From positions 1-13,070 of the forward strand of contig JAICIW010000027.1 in NCBI GenBank assembly GCA_025928735.1: 13,070 nucleotides of DNA, written 5' to 3'. Origin of the DNA: Rhodanobacteraceae bacterium. Lineage in GTDB: Bacteria; Pseudomonadota; Gammaproteobacteria; Xanthomonadales; Rhodanobacteraceae. Made by a program: the position numbers and the translations under genes. Below, one piece after another: positions 6,828-13,070 of the stretch. The notes under the pieces were generated by a model. That model was not told the DNA's origin and ran no database searches. It saw only the letters and a program-made list of their open reading frames with translations. How positions within the stretch are numbered: the first letter of the stretch is position 1; the number at the start of each line of letters is the position of its first letter.

Positions 6828-7871
6828 ATGTCTGACCATGGCGAAGTGGCTGGCGACGGCCAGTGGGGTCCGCCTTATCTCTTGTATCTGGGCCAAGCCA
6901 CCGACGATCTGGCCATCAAGACGGCCAGGGGTCTGGCGTTCTGGCGCCCCGAATGGTGCGTGGGCCAGCATCGGCATCTCGATTGCCGGTACACGCTGGG
7001 CTTGCCCGACATGAGTTTCGAGCAGGCGCATGAGGCAGGCGCCAACACCATGGTGATCGGCACCGCGAACGCCGGCGGCGTGATGGCGCCCGAGACCGTG
7101 GCCGATATCGTCGAAGCGCTCAATGCGGGCCTCAACGTGATTGCCGGCCTGCACCAGAAACTGCGCGACAACCCCTACATCGTGGCCGCGGCGCGACGCA
7201 ACGGCCGCGTGCTGTACGACGCGCGCGATTTCACCCGCAACATCCCGGTCGGCAACGGCCGTAAACGCGCGGGCCGCCGGCTGCTGACCGTCGGCACCGA
7301 CTGTTCGGTAGGCAAGATGTACACCACGCTCGCGCTCGAGCGCAGCATGCACAAGCGCGGTTTGACCGCGGATTTCCGCGCCACCGGCCAGACCGGCATC
7401 TTCGTGGCGGGCGGCGGCATTCCCGTGGATTCGGTGATCGCGGATTTCATTTCCGGCGCGGCCGAGTGGATTTCGCCCGCGCGCGAAGACGGCGGCTGGG
7501 ATCTGATCGAAGGGCAAGGTTCGTTGTTCCATCCCTCCTATGCCGGCGTATCACTGGGCTTGCTGCACGGCTCGCAACCCGACGCGCTGGTGCTGTGCCA
7601 CGAGCCCACCCGCCGGCACATGCGCGGGTTGCCGGACTCGCCGGTTCCCGACCTCAAGCGTTGCCTCGACGCGAACATCGAGGCCGCACGCCTGACCAAT
7701 CCCGCGGTCAAGGCCGTCGGCATCGCTCTCAATACTTCCAATCTCTCCGAGCACGAAGCGCAGGCAATGTGCCGCGAAATCAGCGGCCGGCTGCAGCTTC
7801 CCTGCGAAGACCCGGTCACGATGGGCGTGGAAGGCATCGTCGACAGCCTGCTTGCATGCTGCGCGAACTGA
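6828..7871 (+). CDS. dgcN: DUF1611 protein, probable D-glutamate N-acetyltransferase DgcN
   Basis: A 347-residue protein typical of the DUF1611 family: an N-terminal Rossmann-like part (PYLLYLGQATDDLAIKTA, then WRPEWCVGQ, LGLPDMSF, VIGTANAGG) and a C-terminal P-loop part with GTDCSVGKM (156-164; Lys163) and DLIEGQGSLFHPSY. In marine Pseudoalteromonas, DgcN acetylates D-glutamate to N-acetyl-D-glutamate, which DgcA then racemises; this is established for those proteins and transferred here by family and by the dgcA neighbour. The P-loop suggests nucleotide or coenzyme A binding. The ATG at 6828 is chosen over the longer open frame because AAGGAAGGA lies 4-12 nt upstream and the conserved domain starts right after it. 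It has no signal peptide and is cytoplasmic. Its last 16 nt overlap dgcA, implying translational coupling. Other DUF1611 proteins may have other acyl substrates, so the exact reaction is moderately sure. Confidence 0.87.
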   Translation: MSDHGEVAGDGQWGPPYLLYLGQATDDLAIKTARGLAFWRPEWCVGQHRHLDCRYTLGLPDMSFEQAHEAGANTMVIGTANAGGVMAPETVADIVEALNAGLNVIAGLHQKLRDNPYIVAAARRNGRVLYDARDFTRNIPVGNGRKRAGRRLLTVGTDCSVGKMYTTLALERSMHKRGLTADFRATGQTGIFVAGGGIPVDSVIADFISGAAEWISPAREDGGWDLIEGQGSLFHPSYAGVSLGLLHGSQPDALVLCHEPTRRHMRGLPDSPVPDLKRCLDANIEAARLTNPAVKAVGIALNTSNLSEHEAQAMCREISGRLQLPCEDPVTMGVEGIVDSLLACCAN

Positions 7872-8842
7872 TCATCCGGCACCGCAGCCTGCCGCTGCAC
7901 TCGCCGTTTCGCATTTCGCGCGGTGTCAAGCATGCCGCCGACGTGATCGTCATCGAGATCAGCCAAGGCAACTGCACCGGGCGTGGCGAATCCGTGCCGT
8001 ACGCGCGCTACGGCGAATCCGTGGCCTCGGTGCTCGATGAAATGGAGGCGCTGCGCAAGGAACTTTGCGCCGGAATGGGTCGCGACGAATTGCAGGCGCG
8101 GCTGCATCCAGGTGCAGCCCGCAATGCCATCGACGCCGCGTTGTGGGATCTCGAATCGAAACTCACTGGCGTGCCCGTCTGGGCGCGATTGGCGAGGGCG
8201 CCGCGCGCGCTGGTCGTCACCGCCCTCACCGTCAGTCTCGATACACCGGACGCGATGGAACAGGCCGCCTCGCGGATCGCGGATGCCAGGCTCATCAAGG
8301 TCAAGCTCGATGCCGACGATCCCGCTTCGCGCATCGAAGCGGTGCGGCGCGCAGCGCCGTCCGCGCAGCTCATCGTCGATCCCAACGAAAGCTGGACCCT
8401 CGACATCCTGCACGACACGCTGCCCGCGCTCGAACGCGCCGGCGTGGATCTGATCGAACAGCCGTTGCCGGCGATCGGCGATGCCGATCTCGCGGGGTTT
8501 TCCAGCCGCATCCCGATTTGCGCCGACGAGGCTTGCCACACCAGCGCGGATCTGCCGCGACTGCTCGACCGCTATCAGGCCATCAACATCAAGCTCGACA
8601 AGACCGGCGGCCTGACCGAAGCGTGGCGGCTGCTGCGCGCCGCGCGCACGCAAGGCTTCCGGATCATGGTTGGCTGCATGGTGGGATCATCGCTTGGCAT
8701 CGCGCCTGCGCTGGAGATCGCGCGCGAAGCGGAGTTCATCGATCTGGACGGACCGCTGTGGCTGAAGAACGATCACGCCGACGGCGTAAAGTTGCAGGAC
8801 GGCTTGCTCGCACCGCCCGCGCCGGGATTCTGGGGTGCGTAG
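7856..8842 (+). CDS. dgcA: Enolase-superfamily dipeptide epimerase / N-acetyl-D-Glu racemase DgcA
   Basis: A 328-residue member of the mandelate racemase/muconate-lactonising subgroup. The acid-base pair is K148/K150 in LIKVKLD on one side and K246 in INIKLDKTGG on the other. Metal ligands are D175 (VDPNESW), E201 (DLIEQPLP) and D224 (CADE). The C-terminal FIDLDGPLWL (D296, D298) is the signature of L-Ala-D/L-Glu epimerases such as YcjG, where these aspartates bind the substrate ammonium group. Epimerases of this type invert the alpha-carbon of a terminal Glu in a murein dipeptide, while DgcA acts on N-acetyl-D-Glu; next to dgcN the second role is favoured, but the conserved DxD leaves dipeptide epimerisation possible. 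The ATG at 7856 lies inside the end of dgcN, without a clear ribosome-binding sequence, consistent with coupled translation. Cytoplasmic. Confidence 0.9.
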   Translation: MLRELIIRHRSLPLHSPFRISRGVKHAADVIVIEISQGNCTGRGESVPYARYGESVASVLDEMEALRKELCAGMGRDELQARLHPGAARNAIDAALWDLESKLTGVPVWARLARAPRALVVTALTVSLDTPDAMEQAASRIADARLIKVKLDADDPASRIEAVRRAAPSAQLIVDPNESWTLDILHDTLPALERAGVDLIEQPLPAIGDADLAGFSSRIPICADEACHTSADLPRLLDRYQAINIKLDKTGGLTEAWRLLRAARTQGFRIMVGCMVGSSLGIAPALEIAREAEFIDLDGPLWLKNDHADGVKLQDGLLAPPAPGFWGA

Positions 8843-8865
8843 GTAACGGAAGTTCCGGTTTTGCT

Positions 8866-8974
8866 CGTCATTCCGGGCTGCCGCAGCTCAATGAATGACG
8901 CGAGTCAATCCAGTGCATTTGCATCCCTGCGCGTTGAACAAAGACACTGGATTCCCGTTTTCGCGGGAATGACG
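8866..8974. repeat. Palindromic intergenic repeat R1 (GTCATTCC type)
   Basis: The stretch begins CGTCATTCCGGG (8866-8877) and ends with CGGGAATGACG (8964-8974), which are inverted copies of one another. Inside are a second inverted pair, AATCCAGTG (8907-8915) and CACTGGATT (8945-8953), and a tight hairpin ATTCCCG-TTTTCG-CGGGAAT (8951-8970). Such GTCATTCCCG/GGATTCCAG units are familiar dispersed repeats in many proteobacterial genomes. It fills most of the gap between dgcA and the ggt control region and could fold at the 3' end of the dgcA message. No coding content was seen. Confidence 0.75.
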
Positions 8975-9008
8975 AAAACACGGTTGACCAGGGATTCCCC
9001 GGGAGTAG

Positions 9009-9048
9009 CACAATCTCCAGTTATGCCACGTGACGCTTTTTTCATTGG
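9009..9048 (+). promoter_or_regulatory. 40-bp shared regulatory element, copy C (ggt)
   Basis: CACAA (9009-9013), CAGTTATGCCA (9018-9028), GT (9030-9031) and TTTTCATTGG (9039-9048) share the spacing of copies A and B. The dyad CACAA-N7-TTATG (9009-9025) is centred about 64 bp before the inferred start. It lies after repeat R1 and 55 nt before the ggt ATG, so ggt has a separate promoter responding to the same regulator as the receptor and dgcNA. Confidence 0.82.
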
Positions 9049-9074
9049 TGCCGTTCACGACCGGCGACTATTTT
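9045..9074 (+). promoter_or_regulatory. Predicted core promoter of ggt
   Basis: TTGGTG (9045-9050) and TATTTT (9069-9074) are separated by 18 bp, mirroring the arrangement at the other two elements. Transcription would begin near 9081. That places the upstream ATG at 9083 almost at the RNA 5' end and favours the ATG at 9104. Confidence 0.42.
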
Positions 9075-9091
9075 CCGATTCGATGACCAAC

Positions 9092-9097
9092 AAGGTG
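9092..9097 (+). promoter_or_regulatory. Ribosome-binding site deciding the ggt start
   Basis: AAGGTG lies 6 nt before the ATG at 9104. No comparable sequence precedes the in-frame ATG at 9083, so 9104 is preferred. Confidence 0.5.
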
Positions 9098-9103
9098 AAA
9101 GCG

Positions 9104-10921
9104 ATGTTCCAGCCTGACGCGGCCCGACATTCTTCCGATCCATCCCTTCACGCCGACGCGCTTCGCCGCGCCGCCTGGACGCGCACCGCCATCGCAGTGG
9201 CGATCGCGGCGTTCACCACGGCCGCGGCCGCGCGCGACAATCGCCCTGCCGTGCCTGATTTTTCGCACGCGCCCGCCGCGACCCAGGCCATGCTGGCCAA
9301 GGCCAAACCGGTAACGGCCAGGCACGCGATGGTGGTTTCGGATCAGCACCTCGCGACCGATGCGGGCGTGCAGATCCTCAAGGAAGGCGGCAACGCCATC
9401 GACGCGGCGGTCGCGGTCGGTTACGCGCTGGCGGTGACGCAACCCTGCTGCGGCAACATCGGCGGCGGCGGCTTCATGACCATCCACCTCGCCAATGGCG
9501 AAGACCTGTTCCTGAACTTCCGCGAGAAGGCGCCGCTCAAGGCGACTCCGAACATGTTCCTGGACGCCAAAGGCAACGTCGTCGAGGGCCGCAGCACCGA
9601 TACGTATCTTGGCGTCGGCGTGCCGGGCACGGTGATGGGCCTCGACGCCGCACTCAAGAAGTACGGCACGATGAGCATCAGTCAGGTCATCCAGCCGGCG
9701 ATCAAACTGGCGCGCGAAGGCTACGTGCTGGAAGAAGGCGACGCCAAGATCATCAACAACGATCTCGAAGCACTCAATAAATACCCGGAATCCGCCGCGG
9801 TCTTCGGCAATGGCGGCAAGCCGTGGAAGGCGGGCGACCGCGTGGTGCAGAAAGACCTCGCCAATACCCTGGAGAAGATTGCCAAGGGCGGCACCGATGC
9901 GTTCTACAAGGGCTCGATCGCCGAGGCCGTCGTGAAAGCCAGCGATGCGCACGGCGGCATCCTCAGCATGAAGGATTTCGCCAGCTACAACGTGGAATGG
10001 AAAAAGCCACTGCAGTGCGAATATCGCGGCTACACCATTCTTTCCGCGCCGCCGCCGAGTTCCGGTGGCACCACGATGTGCCTGGCGCTGAACATCCTGA
10101 AACCGTACCCGGTCGCCGACTGGGGCTATGCCTCGACGAAATTCGTGCATTACTTCGCCGAAGCCGAGCGCCGCGCTTTCGCGACCCGCAACACCTATCT
10201 CGGCGATCCCGATTTCGTGAAGATCCCGATGCAGAAATTGATGTCGGCGTCCTACGCGGCGTCGCTGCGCGCGACGATCAAGCCCGACAAGGCCACGCCC
10301 TCGTCCGAGATCAAGAGTTTCCTGCCGCCCAGTGAGGGCAACAACACCACGCACTATTCGGTGATGGACAGTCACGGCAATGCCGTGGCCGTCACCTACA
10401 CCATCAACTTCCTCTTCGGCATCAAGCAGATCGCCGGCGATACCGGCTTCTATCTCAACGACGAGATGGACGATTTCACCGCCAAGCCCGGCGCGTCCAA
10501 CGGTGCCGGACTCGTGCAGGGCAAGGCCGACGCGGTCGAGCCCGGCAAGCGTCCCTTGAGTTCGATGACGCCGACCGTCGTGTTGAAGGACGGCAAACCG
10601 TTCATGCTGAGCGGCAGCCCCGGCAGCGCAACCATCATTTCGACCACGATGCAGAGCATCATCAACGTCGTCGACTTCGGCATGAACATGCAGCAGGCCG
10701 TCAACGCGCCGCACATCCACATGCAGTGGTATCCGGATGCGGTGTACGTCGGTCCGGGCCTGCTGACACCGGAATCGAAGCAGCAACTGGAAGGGATGGG
10801 CTACACGCTCAAGGAACGTCACCTGGGCGTACTCGAATCCATCCTCGTCAACCCGAAGACCGGCTTGCTGGAAGGCGCCAGCGACCCGCACCGTTCGGCG
10901 GGTTCGGCGGCAGGTTACTGA
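9104..10921 (+). CDS. ggt: Gamma-glutamyltransferase, periplasmic
   Basis: A 605-residue proenzyme that hydrolyses or transfers gamma-glutamyl groups from glutathione and other gamma-glutamyl compounds. It carries a long n-region, a hydrophobic core (TAIAVAIAAFTT) and an AAA site for export to the periplasm. Family landmarks are NIGGGGFM, NFREKAP with R140 for the substrate carboxylate, and ASAPPPSSGG-like LSAPPPSSGGTTM. Autocleavage falls before T415 in NNTTHYSVMD, which becomes the N-terminal nucleophile of a 191-residue small subunit. RPLSSM (S486/S487) and GSPGS (504-508) follow; the last residue is Gly (GSPGG) in the E. coli enzyme. The lid-loop region has E. coli length, but its Tyr (NVYG) is replaced (NGAG). 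The start at 9104 has AAGGTG upstream; 9083 is the alternative and adds seven residues. The open frame extends upstream into repeat R1 and is not coding there. It stands between two palindromic repeats with its own copy of the 40-bp element. Confidence 0.95.
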   Translation: MFQPDAARHSSDPSLHADALRRAAWTRTAIAVAIAAFTTAAAARDNRPAVPDFSHAPAATQAMLAKAKPVTARHAMVVSDQHLATDAGVQILKEGGNAIDAAVAVGYALAVTQPCCGNIGGGGFMTIHLANGEDLFLNFREKAPLKATPNMFLDAKGNVVEGRSTDTYLGVGVPGTVMGLDAALKKYGTMSISQVIQPAIKLAREGYVLEEGDAKIINNDLEALNKYPESAAVFGNGGKPWKAGDRVVQKDLANTLEKIAKGGTDAFYKGSIAEAVVKASDAHGGILSMKDFASYNVEWKKPLQCEYRGYTILSAPPPSSGGTTMCLALNILKPYPVADWGYASTKFVHYFAEAERRAFATRNTYLGDPDFVKIPMQKLMSASYAASLRATIKPDKATPSSEIKSFLPPSEGNNTTHYSVMDSHGNAVAVTYTINFLFGIKQIAGDTGFYLNDEMDDFTAKPGASNGAGLVQGKADAVEPGKRPLSSMTPTVVLKDGKPFMLSGSPGSATIISTTMQSIINVVDFGMNMQQAVNAPHIHMQWYPDAVYVGPGLLTPESKQQLEGMGYTLKERHLGVLESILVNPKTGLLEGASDPHRSAGSAAGY

Positions 10922-10958
10922 TCCTTCCGAGGATCGACTTGATACTCACCTCCACGTT

Positions 10959-11079
10959 GTCATTCCGGGGCCGGCTGCGGCTCCATCGCAGACGGAACCC
11001 GGAATCGGTTCGAAACCAGTGGCGATCCAAACCGATTCGGGGTTCTGCCCGCAAAAAGCGCGGGCAGCCCCGGAATGAC
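10959..11079. repeat. Palindromic intergenic repeat R2
   Basis: It begins GTCATTCCGGGG (10959-10970) and ends CCCCGGAATGAC (11068-11079), a perfect 12-bp inverted repeat. Nested inside are GAACCCGGAATCGGTT (10995-11010) against AACCGATTCGGGGTTC (11030-11045), with one mismatch, and a hairpin CTGCCCGC (11045-11052) against GCGGGCAG (11060-11067) with a 7-nt loop. The outer ends resemble those of R1. It occupies the 219-nt gap between ggt and lysA and may end or protect the ggt transcript. The remainder up to lysA shows no other recognisable site. Confidence 0.75.
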
Positions 11080-11140
11080 GAGGTTTCAGGGTGACCTGAC
11101 GCGATCAGCACTCGCCGAGACTCGACGCCAAGGATCAGAG

Positions 11141-12430
11141 ATGACCGCCCCGACTGCCCACGCCGACCCCGCATACGCATGCGCCGACGAAGCATGCCTG
11201 GACGGCGTCGAACTCTCCGCTTTGGCACGGCGCGTGGGCACGCCATGTCATGTTTATTCCGCAAGCGCGATCCGGCAACGCATCGAGGCCCCGCAAAAGG
11301 CATTGCACGGGCTGGACGCGCGGATCTGCTACGCGGCCAAGGCCAACTCGAACGTCGCGATCCTGCAACTGATGGCCGAAGCGGGACTGGGCGCCGACAT
11401 CGTTTCGGGCGGCGAGTTGTGGTGCTGTCTGCACGCCGGCATTCCCGCCGACCGGATCGTGTTTTCCGGCGTCGGCAAGACCGCGGAGGAAATCGCGGAC
11501 GCGCTCGATGCGGGCGTCGCACGCTTCAACGTCGAGTCGGCGGACGAGCTGCAATTGCTGCAACGCGTCGCCGCGGAACGCAATGTCATTGCACGTGCCT
11601 CCGCGCGCATCAATCCCGACGTCGACGCCCTCACCCACGCCAAGATTTCCACCGGCAAGTCGGAGAACAAGTTCGGCGTCAGCATCGACGAAGCACGCGA
11701 CTGGTTCACGAACGGTACGGCGCTGACGCACGTGCAACTGGATGGCCTGCACGTCCACATCGGCTCGCAGATGCTGAGCCTCGATCCGATCCGCGCGGCG
11801 CTGCGACGCGTCTCGGAATTCTGGCGCGAACTGGCTGCAGCGGGACACACGATCCGCAGCATCGATGTCGGCGGCGGCCTGGGAGTGTGCTATCGCGCAG
11901 GCCACGATCATCCGGTTTCGATCGATGACTACGCCGATGCAATCCGCGAAGCGCTGGCGGGTTATGACGGGCGCATCCTGCTGGAACCGGGCCGCTGGCT
12001 GGTGGCCGAAGCCGGCGTGCTGCTGACGCGGGTCATCCGCATCAAGCGCGGCCAGCAGCGCCAGTTCCTGATACTCGATGCCGCGATGACCGAACTGATC
12101 CGGCCATCGCTGTACGACGCGTGGCACGACATGGTGCCGCTGGTCGACAAGTCACGCCCGTTGCAAACCTACGACGTCGTCGGCCCCGTCTGCGAAACCG
12201 GCGACACCTTCGCACGGGATCGCACGATGCCGGAATGCAAGGCGGGCGACCTGGTGATGATCAAGGGCACCGGCGCCTATGGCGCGTCCATGGCATCAAC
12301 TTACAACTCGCGACCGCTGGCGGCCGAAGTATTGCTCGACCAAGGTCGTTACGCCGTGGTGCGGCGGCGCCAGACCTTGGAAGAAATGGTCGCAGGCGAA
12401 CAGGCTGCGCACGATTGGGAGGCGACATGA
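11141..12430 (+). CDS. lysA: Diaminopimelate decarboxylase
   Basis: A 429-residue fold-type III PLP enzyme converting meso-diaminopimelate to L-lysine and carbon dioxide, the last step of lysine synthesis. The PLP lysine is K67 in CYAAKANSN. HVHIGSQ (204-210), the phosphate-binding GGGLG (244-248) and EPGR (282-285) follow. The active-site cysteine is C351 in GPVCETGD, a motif of true DAP decarboxylases, and DAAMTELIRPSLYDAWH is also characteristic. Length is close to the family norm. The ATG at 11141 has AAGGA 6 nt upstream, which decides against the longer frame reaching into R2. No signal peptide, so cytoplasmic. The next gene overlaps its stop (ATGA), so the two are probably translated together. 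Whether this is the only lysA of the genome or a catabolic paralogue cannot be told; its setting among D-Glu and gamma-glutamyl genes makes use of peptidoglycan-derived meso-DAP conceivable. Confidence 0.94.
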   Translation: MTAPTAHADPAYACADEACLDGVELSALARRVGTPCHVYSASAIRQRIEAPQKALHGLDARICYAAKANSNVAILQLMAEAGLGADIVSGGELWCCLHAGIPADRIVFSGVGKTAEEIADALDAGVARFNVESADELQLLQRVAAERNVIARASARINPDVDALTHAKISTGKSENKFGVSIDEARDWFTNGTALTHVQLDGLHVHIGSQMLSLDPIRAALRRVSEFWRELAAAGHTIRSIDVGGGLGVCYRAGHDHPVSIDDYADAIREALAGYDGRILLEPGRWLVAEAGVLLTRVIRIKRGQQRQFLILDAAMTELIRPSLYDAWHDMVPLVDKSRPLQTYDVVGPVCETGDTFARDRTMPECKAGDLVMIKGTGAYGASMASTYNSRPLAAEVLLDQGRYAVVRRRQTLEEMVAGEQAAHDWEAT

Positions 12431-13070
12431 AAGCTTTCACGCGCGCGTTTCTGGTTTTCCTGGCGTCGCTGTTCGCGACCATTGCGCAGGCTGCTACCCC
12501 GCCACCGAAGCAGAACGCCGACCTCGACCGCTTGGTCAACGCGGTGGTCGCGTATTACCACCTGCCGGGCCTCGCGGTCGGCGTGATCGACCACGGCAAG
12601 GTGGTCTACACGCGCGAAGTCGGAAAGCTCGCGTCCGGCAAGCCGATCGACAACGACACGTTGTTCGAGATCGCGTCCAATACCAAGGCCATGACCTCCA
12701 CCCTGCTTGCGCGGCTGGTGCAGCAGGGCAAGTTGCGCTGGGACGACCCGGTCACCAAGTACCTGCCGTCGTTCCGCATGTACGACCCTTGGGTGACGAA
12801 GAACATGCAGGTCGGCGATTTGCTGGTGCACCACAGCGGGCTGTCCGAAGGGGCGGGCGACCTGATGCTGTGGCCGACCCCGAACCACTTCACGCCCGCG
12901 GACGTGATCGCAGGCCTGCAATACCTGAAGCCCGCCTACAGTTTCCGCGCGGGTTATGCCTATGACAACACGCTGTACATCGTGGCCGGTCAGGTTGCGG
13001 CCGCGGCCGGCGGCGCGCCGTATCCCACGCTGATGCGCCGCGAGATCTTCCAGCCGCTAGGTATGACGCG
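12427..13070 (+). CDS. Exported serine hydrolase, beta-lactamase/PBP fold, 3' end missing
   Basis: The first 214 codons of a PF00144-type enzyme, cut by the right edge. MKAFTRAFLVFLASLFATIAQA is a signal peptide, so it acts in the periplasm. The nucleophile motif SxxK is S84-N85-T86-K87 in FEIASNTKAMTS. The second motif YxN is Y179-D180-N181 in GYAYDNTLY. LLVHHSGL and EIFQPLGM are further family landmarks. The third motif (HxG or KTG) lies beyond the edge. The family includes DD-carboxypeptidases, D-aminopeptidases, class C beta-lactamases and esterases, and the visible part does not separate these. Its ATG overlaps the lysA stop by 4 nt, so it is co-transcribed and coupled with lysA. A D-amino-acid-specific peptidase would suit the neighbourhood, but that is inference. 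Confidence 0.9.
   Translation, partial: MKAFTRAFLVFLASLFATIAQAATPPPKQNADLDRLVNAVVAYYHLPGLAVGVIDHGKVVYTREVGKLASGKPIDNDTLFEIASNTKAMTSTLLARLVQQGKLRWDDPVTKYLPSFRMYDPWVTKNMQVGDLLVHHSGLSEGAGDLMLWPTPNHFTPADVIAGLQYLKPAYSFRAGYAYDNTLYIVAGQVAAAAGGAPYPTLMRREIFQPLGMT

Noticed and set aside
5492..6829. 445-codon minus-strand open frame
   Set aside because: Antisense of the P1 peptidase, and it covers the dgcN control region; no domain is seen.
8861..9103. Longer ggt starting at 8861
   Set aside because: The extra codons translate repeat R1 and the regulatory element; the signal peptide and ribosome-binding site point to 9104, or at most 9083.
9068..10891. 607-codon minus-strand open frame
   Set aside because: Antisense of ggt, which has unmistakable catalytic motifs on the plus strand.
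1..13070. tRNA, rRNA, CRISPR array, riboswitch, insertion sequence or prophage genes
   Set aside because: Reading through the gaps and genes gave no cloverleaf-like, regularly spaced repeat or transposase/integrase signal that could be supported.

Overview
The window is GC-rich, tightly packed bacterial DNA. Its gene types (a TonB-dependent outer-membrane receptor, a LysR regulator and several exported hydrolases) and its GTCATTCC-type intergenic repeats suggest a gammaproteobacterium of the Xanthomonadales (Xanthomonadaceae or Rhodanobacteraceae). That placement is an inference from style and protein resemblance, not from a marker gene.

Layout. On the minus strand, reading leftward from about 5310: a LysR-family regulator (5310-4411), a TonB-dependent receptor (4224-1726), and an exported family-3 amidohydrolase whose C-terminus runs off the left edge (1669-1). 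On the plus strand, reading rightward from 5498: an exported P1/DmpA-type N-terminal-nucleophile aminopeptidase (5498-6664), dgcN (DUF1611, 6828-7871), dgcA (enolase-superfamily dipeptide epimerase/N-acetyl-D-glutamate racemase, 7856-8842, overlapping dgcN by 16 nt), ggt (gamma-glutamyltransferase, 9104-10921), lysA (diaminopimelate decarboxylase, 11141-12430), and the start of an exported beta-lactamase-fold serine hydrolase (12427 to the right edge, overlapping lysA by 4 nt).

The most notable non-coding feature is a 40-bp element present three times in functional orientation: upstream of the receptor (minus strand, 4379-4340), upstream of dgcN-dgcA (6718-6757) and upstream of ggt (9009-9048). 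Thirty of 40 positions are identical in all three. It begins with an imperfect LysR-type dyad (CACAA-N7-TTATG), which lies about 65 bp before the inferred transcription start in each case. It ends in CATTGG, which overlaps a -35-like TTGG with a -10-like hexamer 18-19 bp further on. This marks the receptor, dgcNA and ggt as a small regulon, most simply controlled by the LysR protein encoded in the same cluster.

Together the genes read as a scavenging pathway for D-glutamate- or gamma-glutamyl-containing peptides, with peptidoglycan stem peptides (L-Ala-gamma-D-Glu-meso-DAP) as one attractive source. The receptor would bring material across the outer membrane. Exported hydrolases (GGT, P1 peptidase, amidohydrolase, serine hydrolase) would trim it in the periplasm. 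DgcN and DgcA would acetylate and racemise D-Glu in the cytoplasm, and LysA would turn meso-DAP into L-lysine. No inner-membrane transporter is visible. The enzymatic roles of dgcN, dgcA, ggt and lysA rest on family resemblance; the substrate of the whole locus is inference.

Two complex palindromic intergenic repeats (8866-8974 and 10959-11079) with related ends bracket ggt. No tRNA, rRNA, CRISPR array, transposase or prophage gene was seen.
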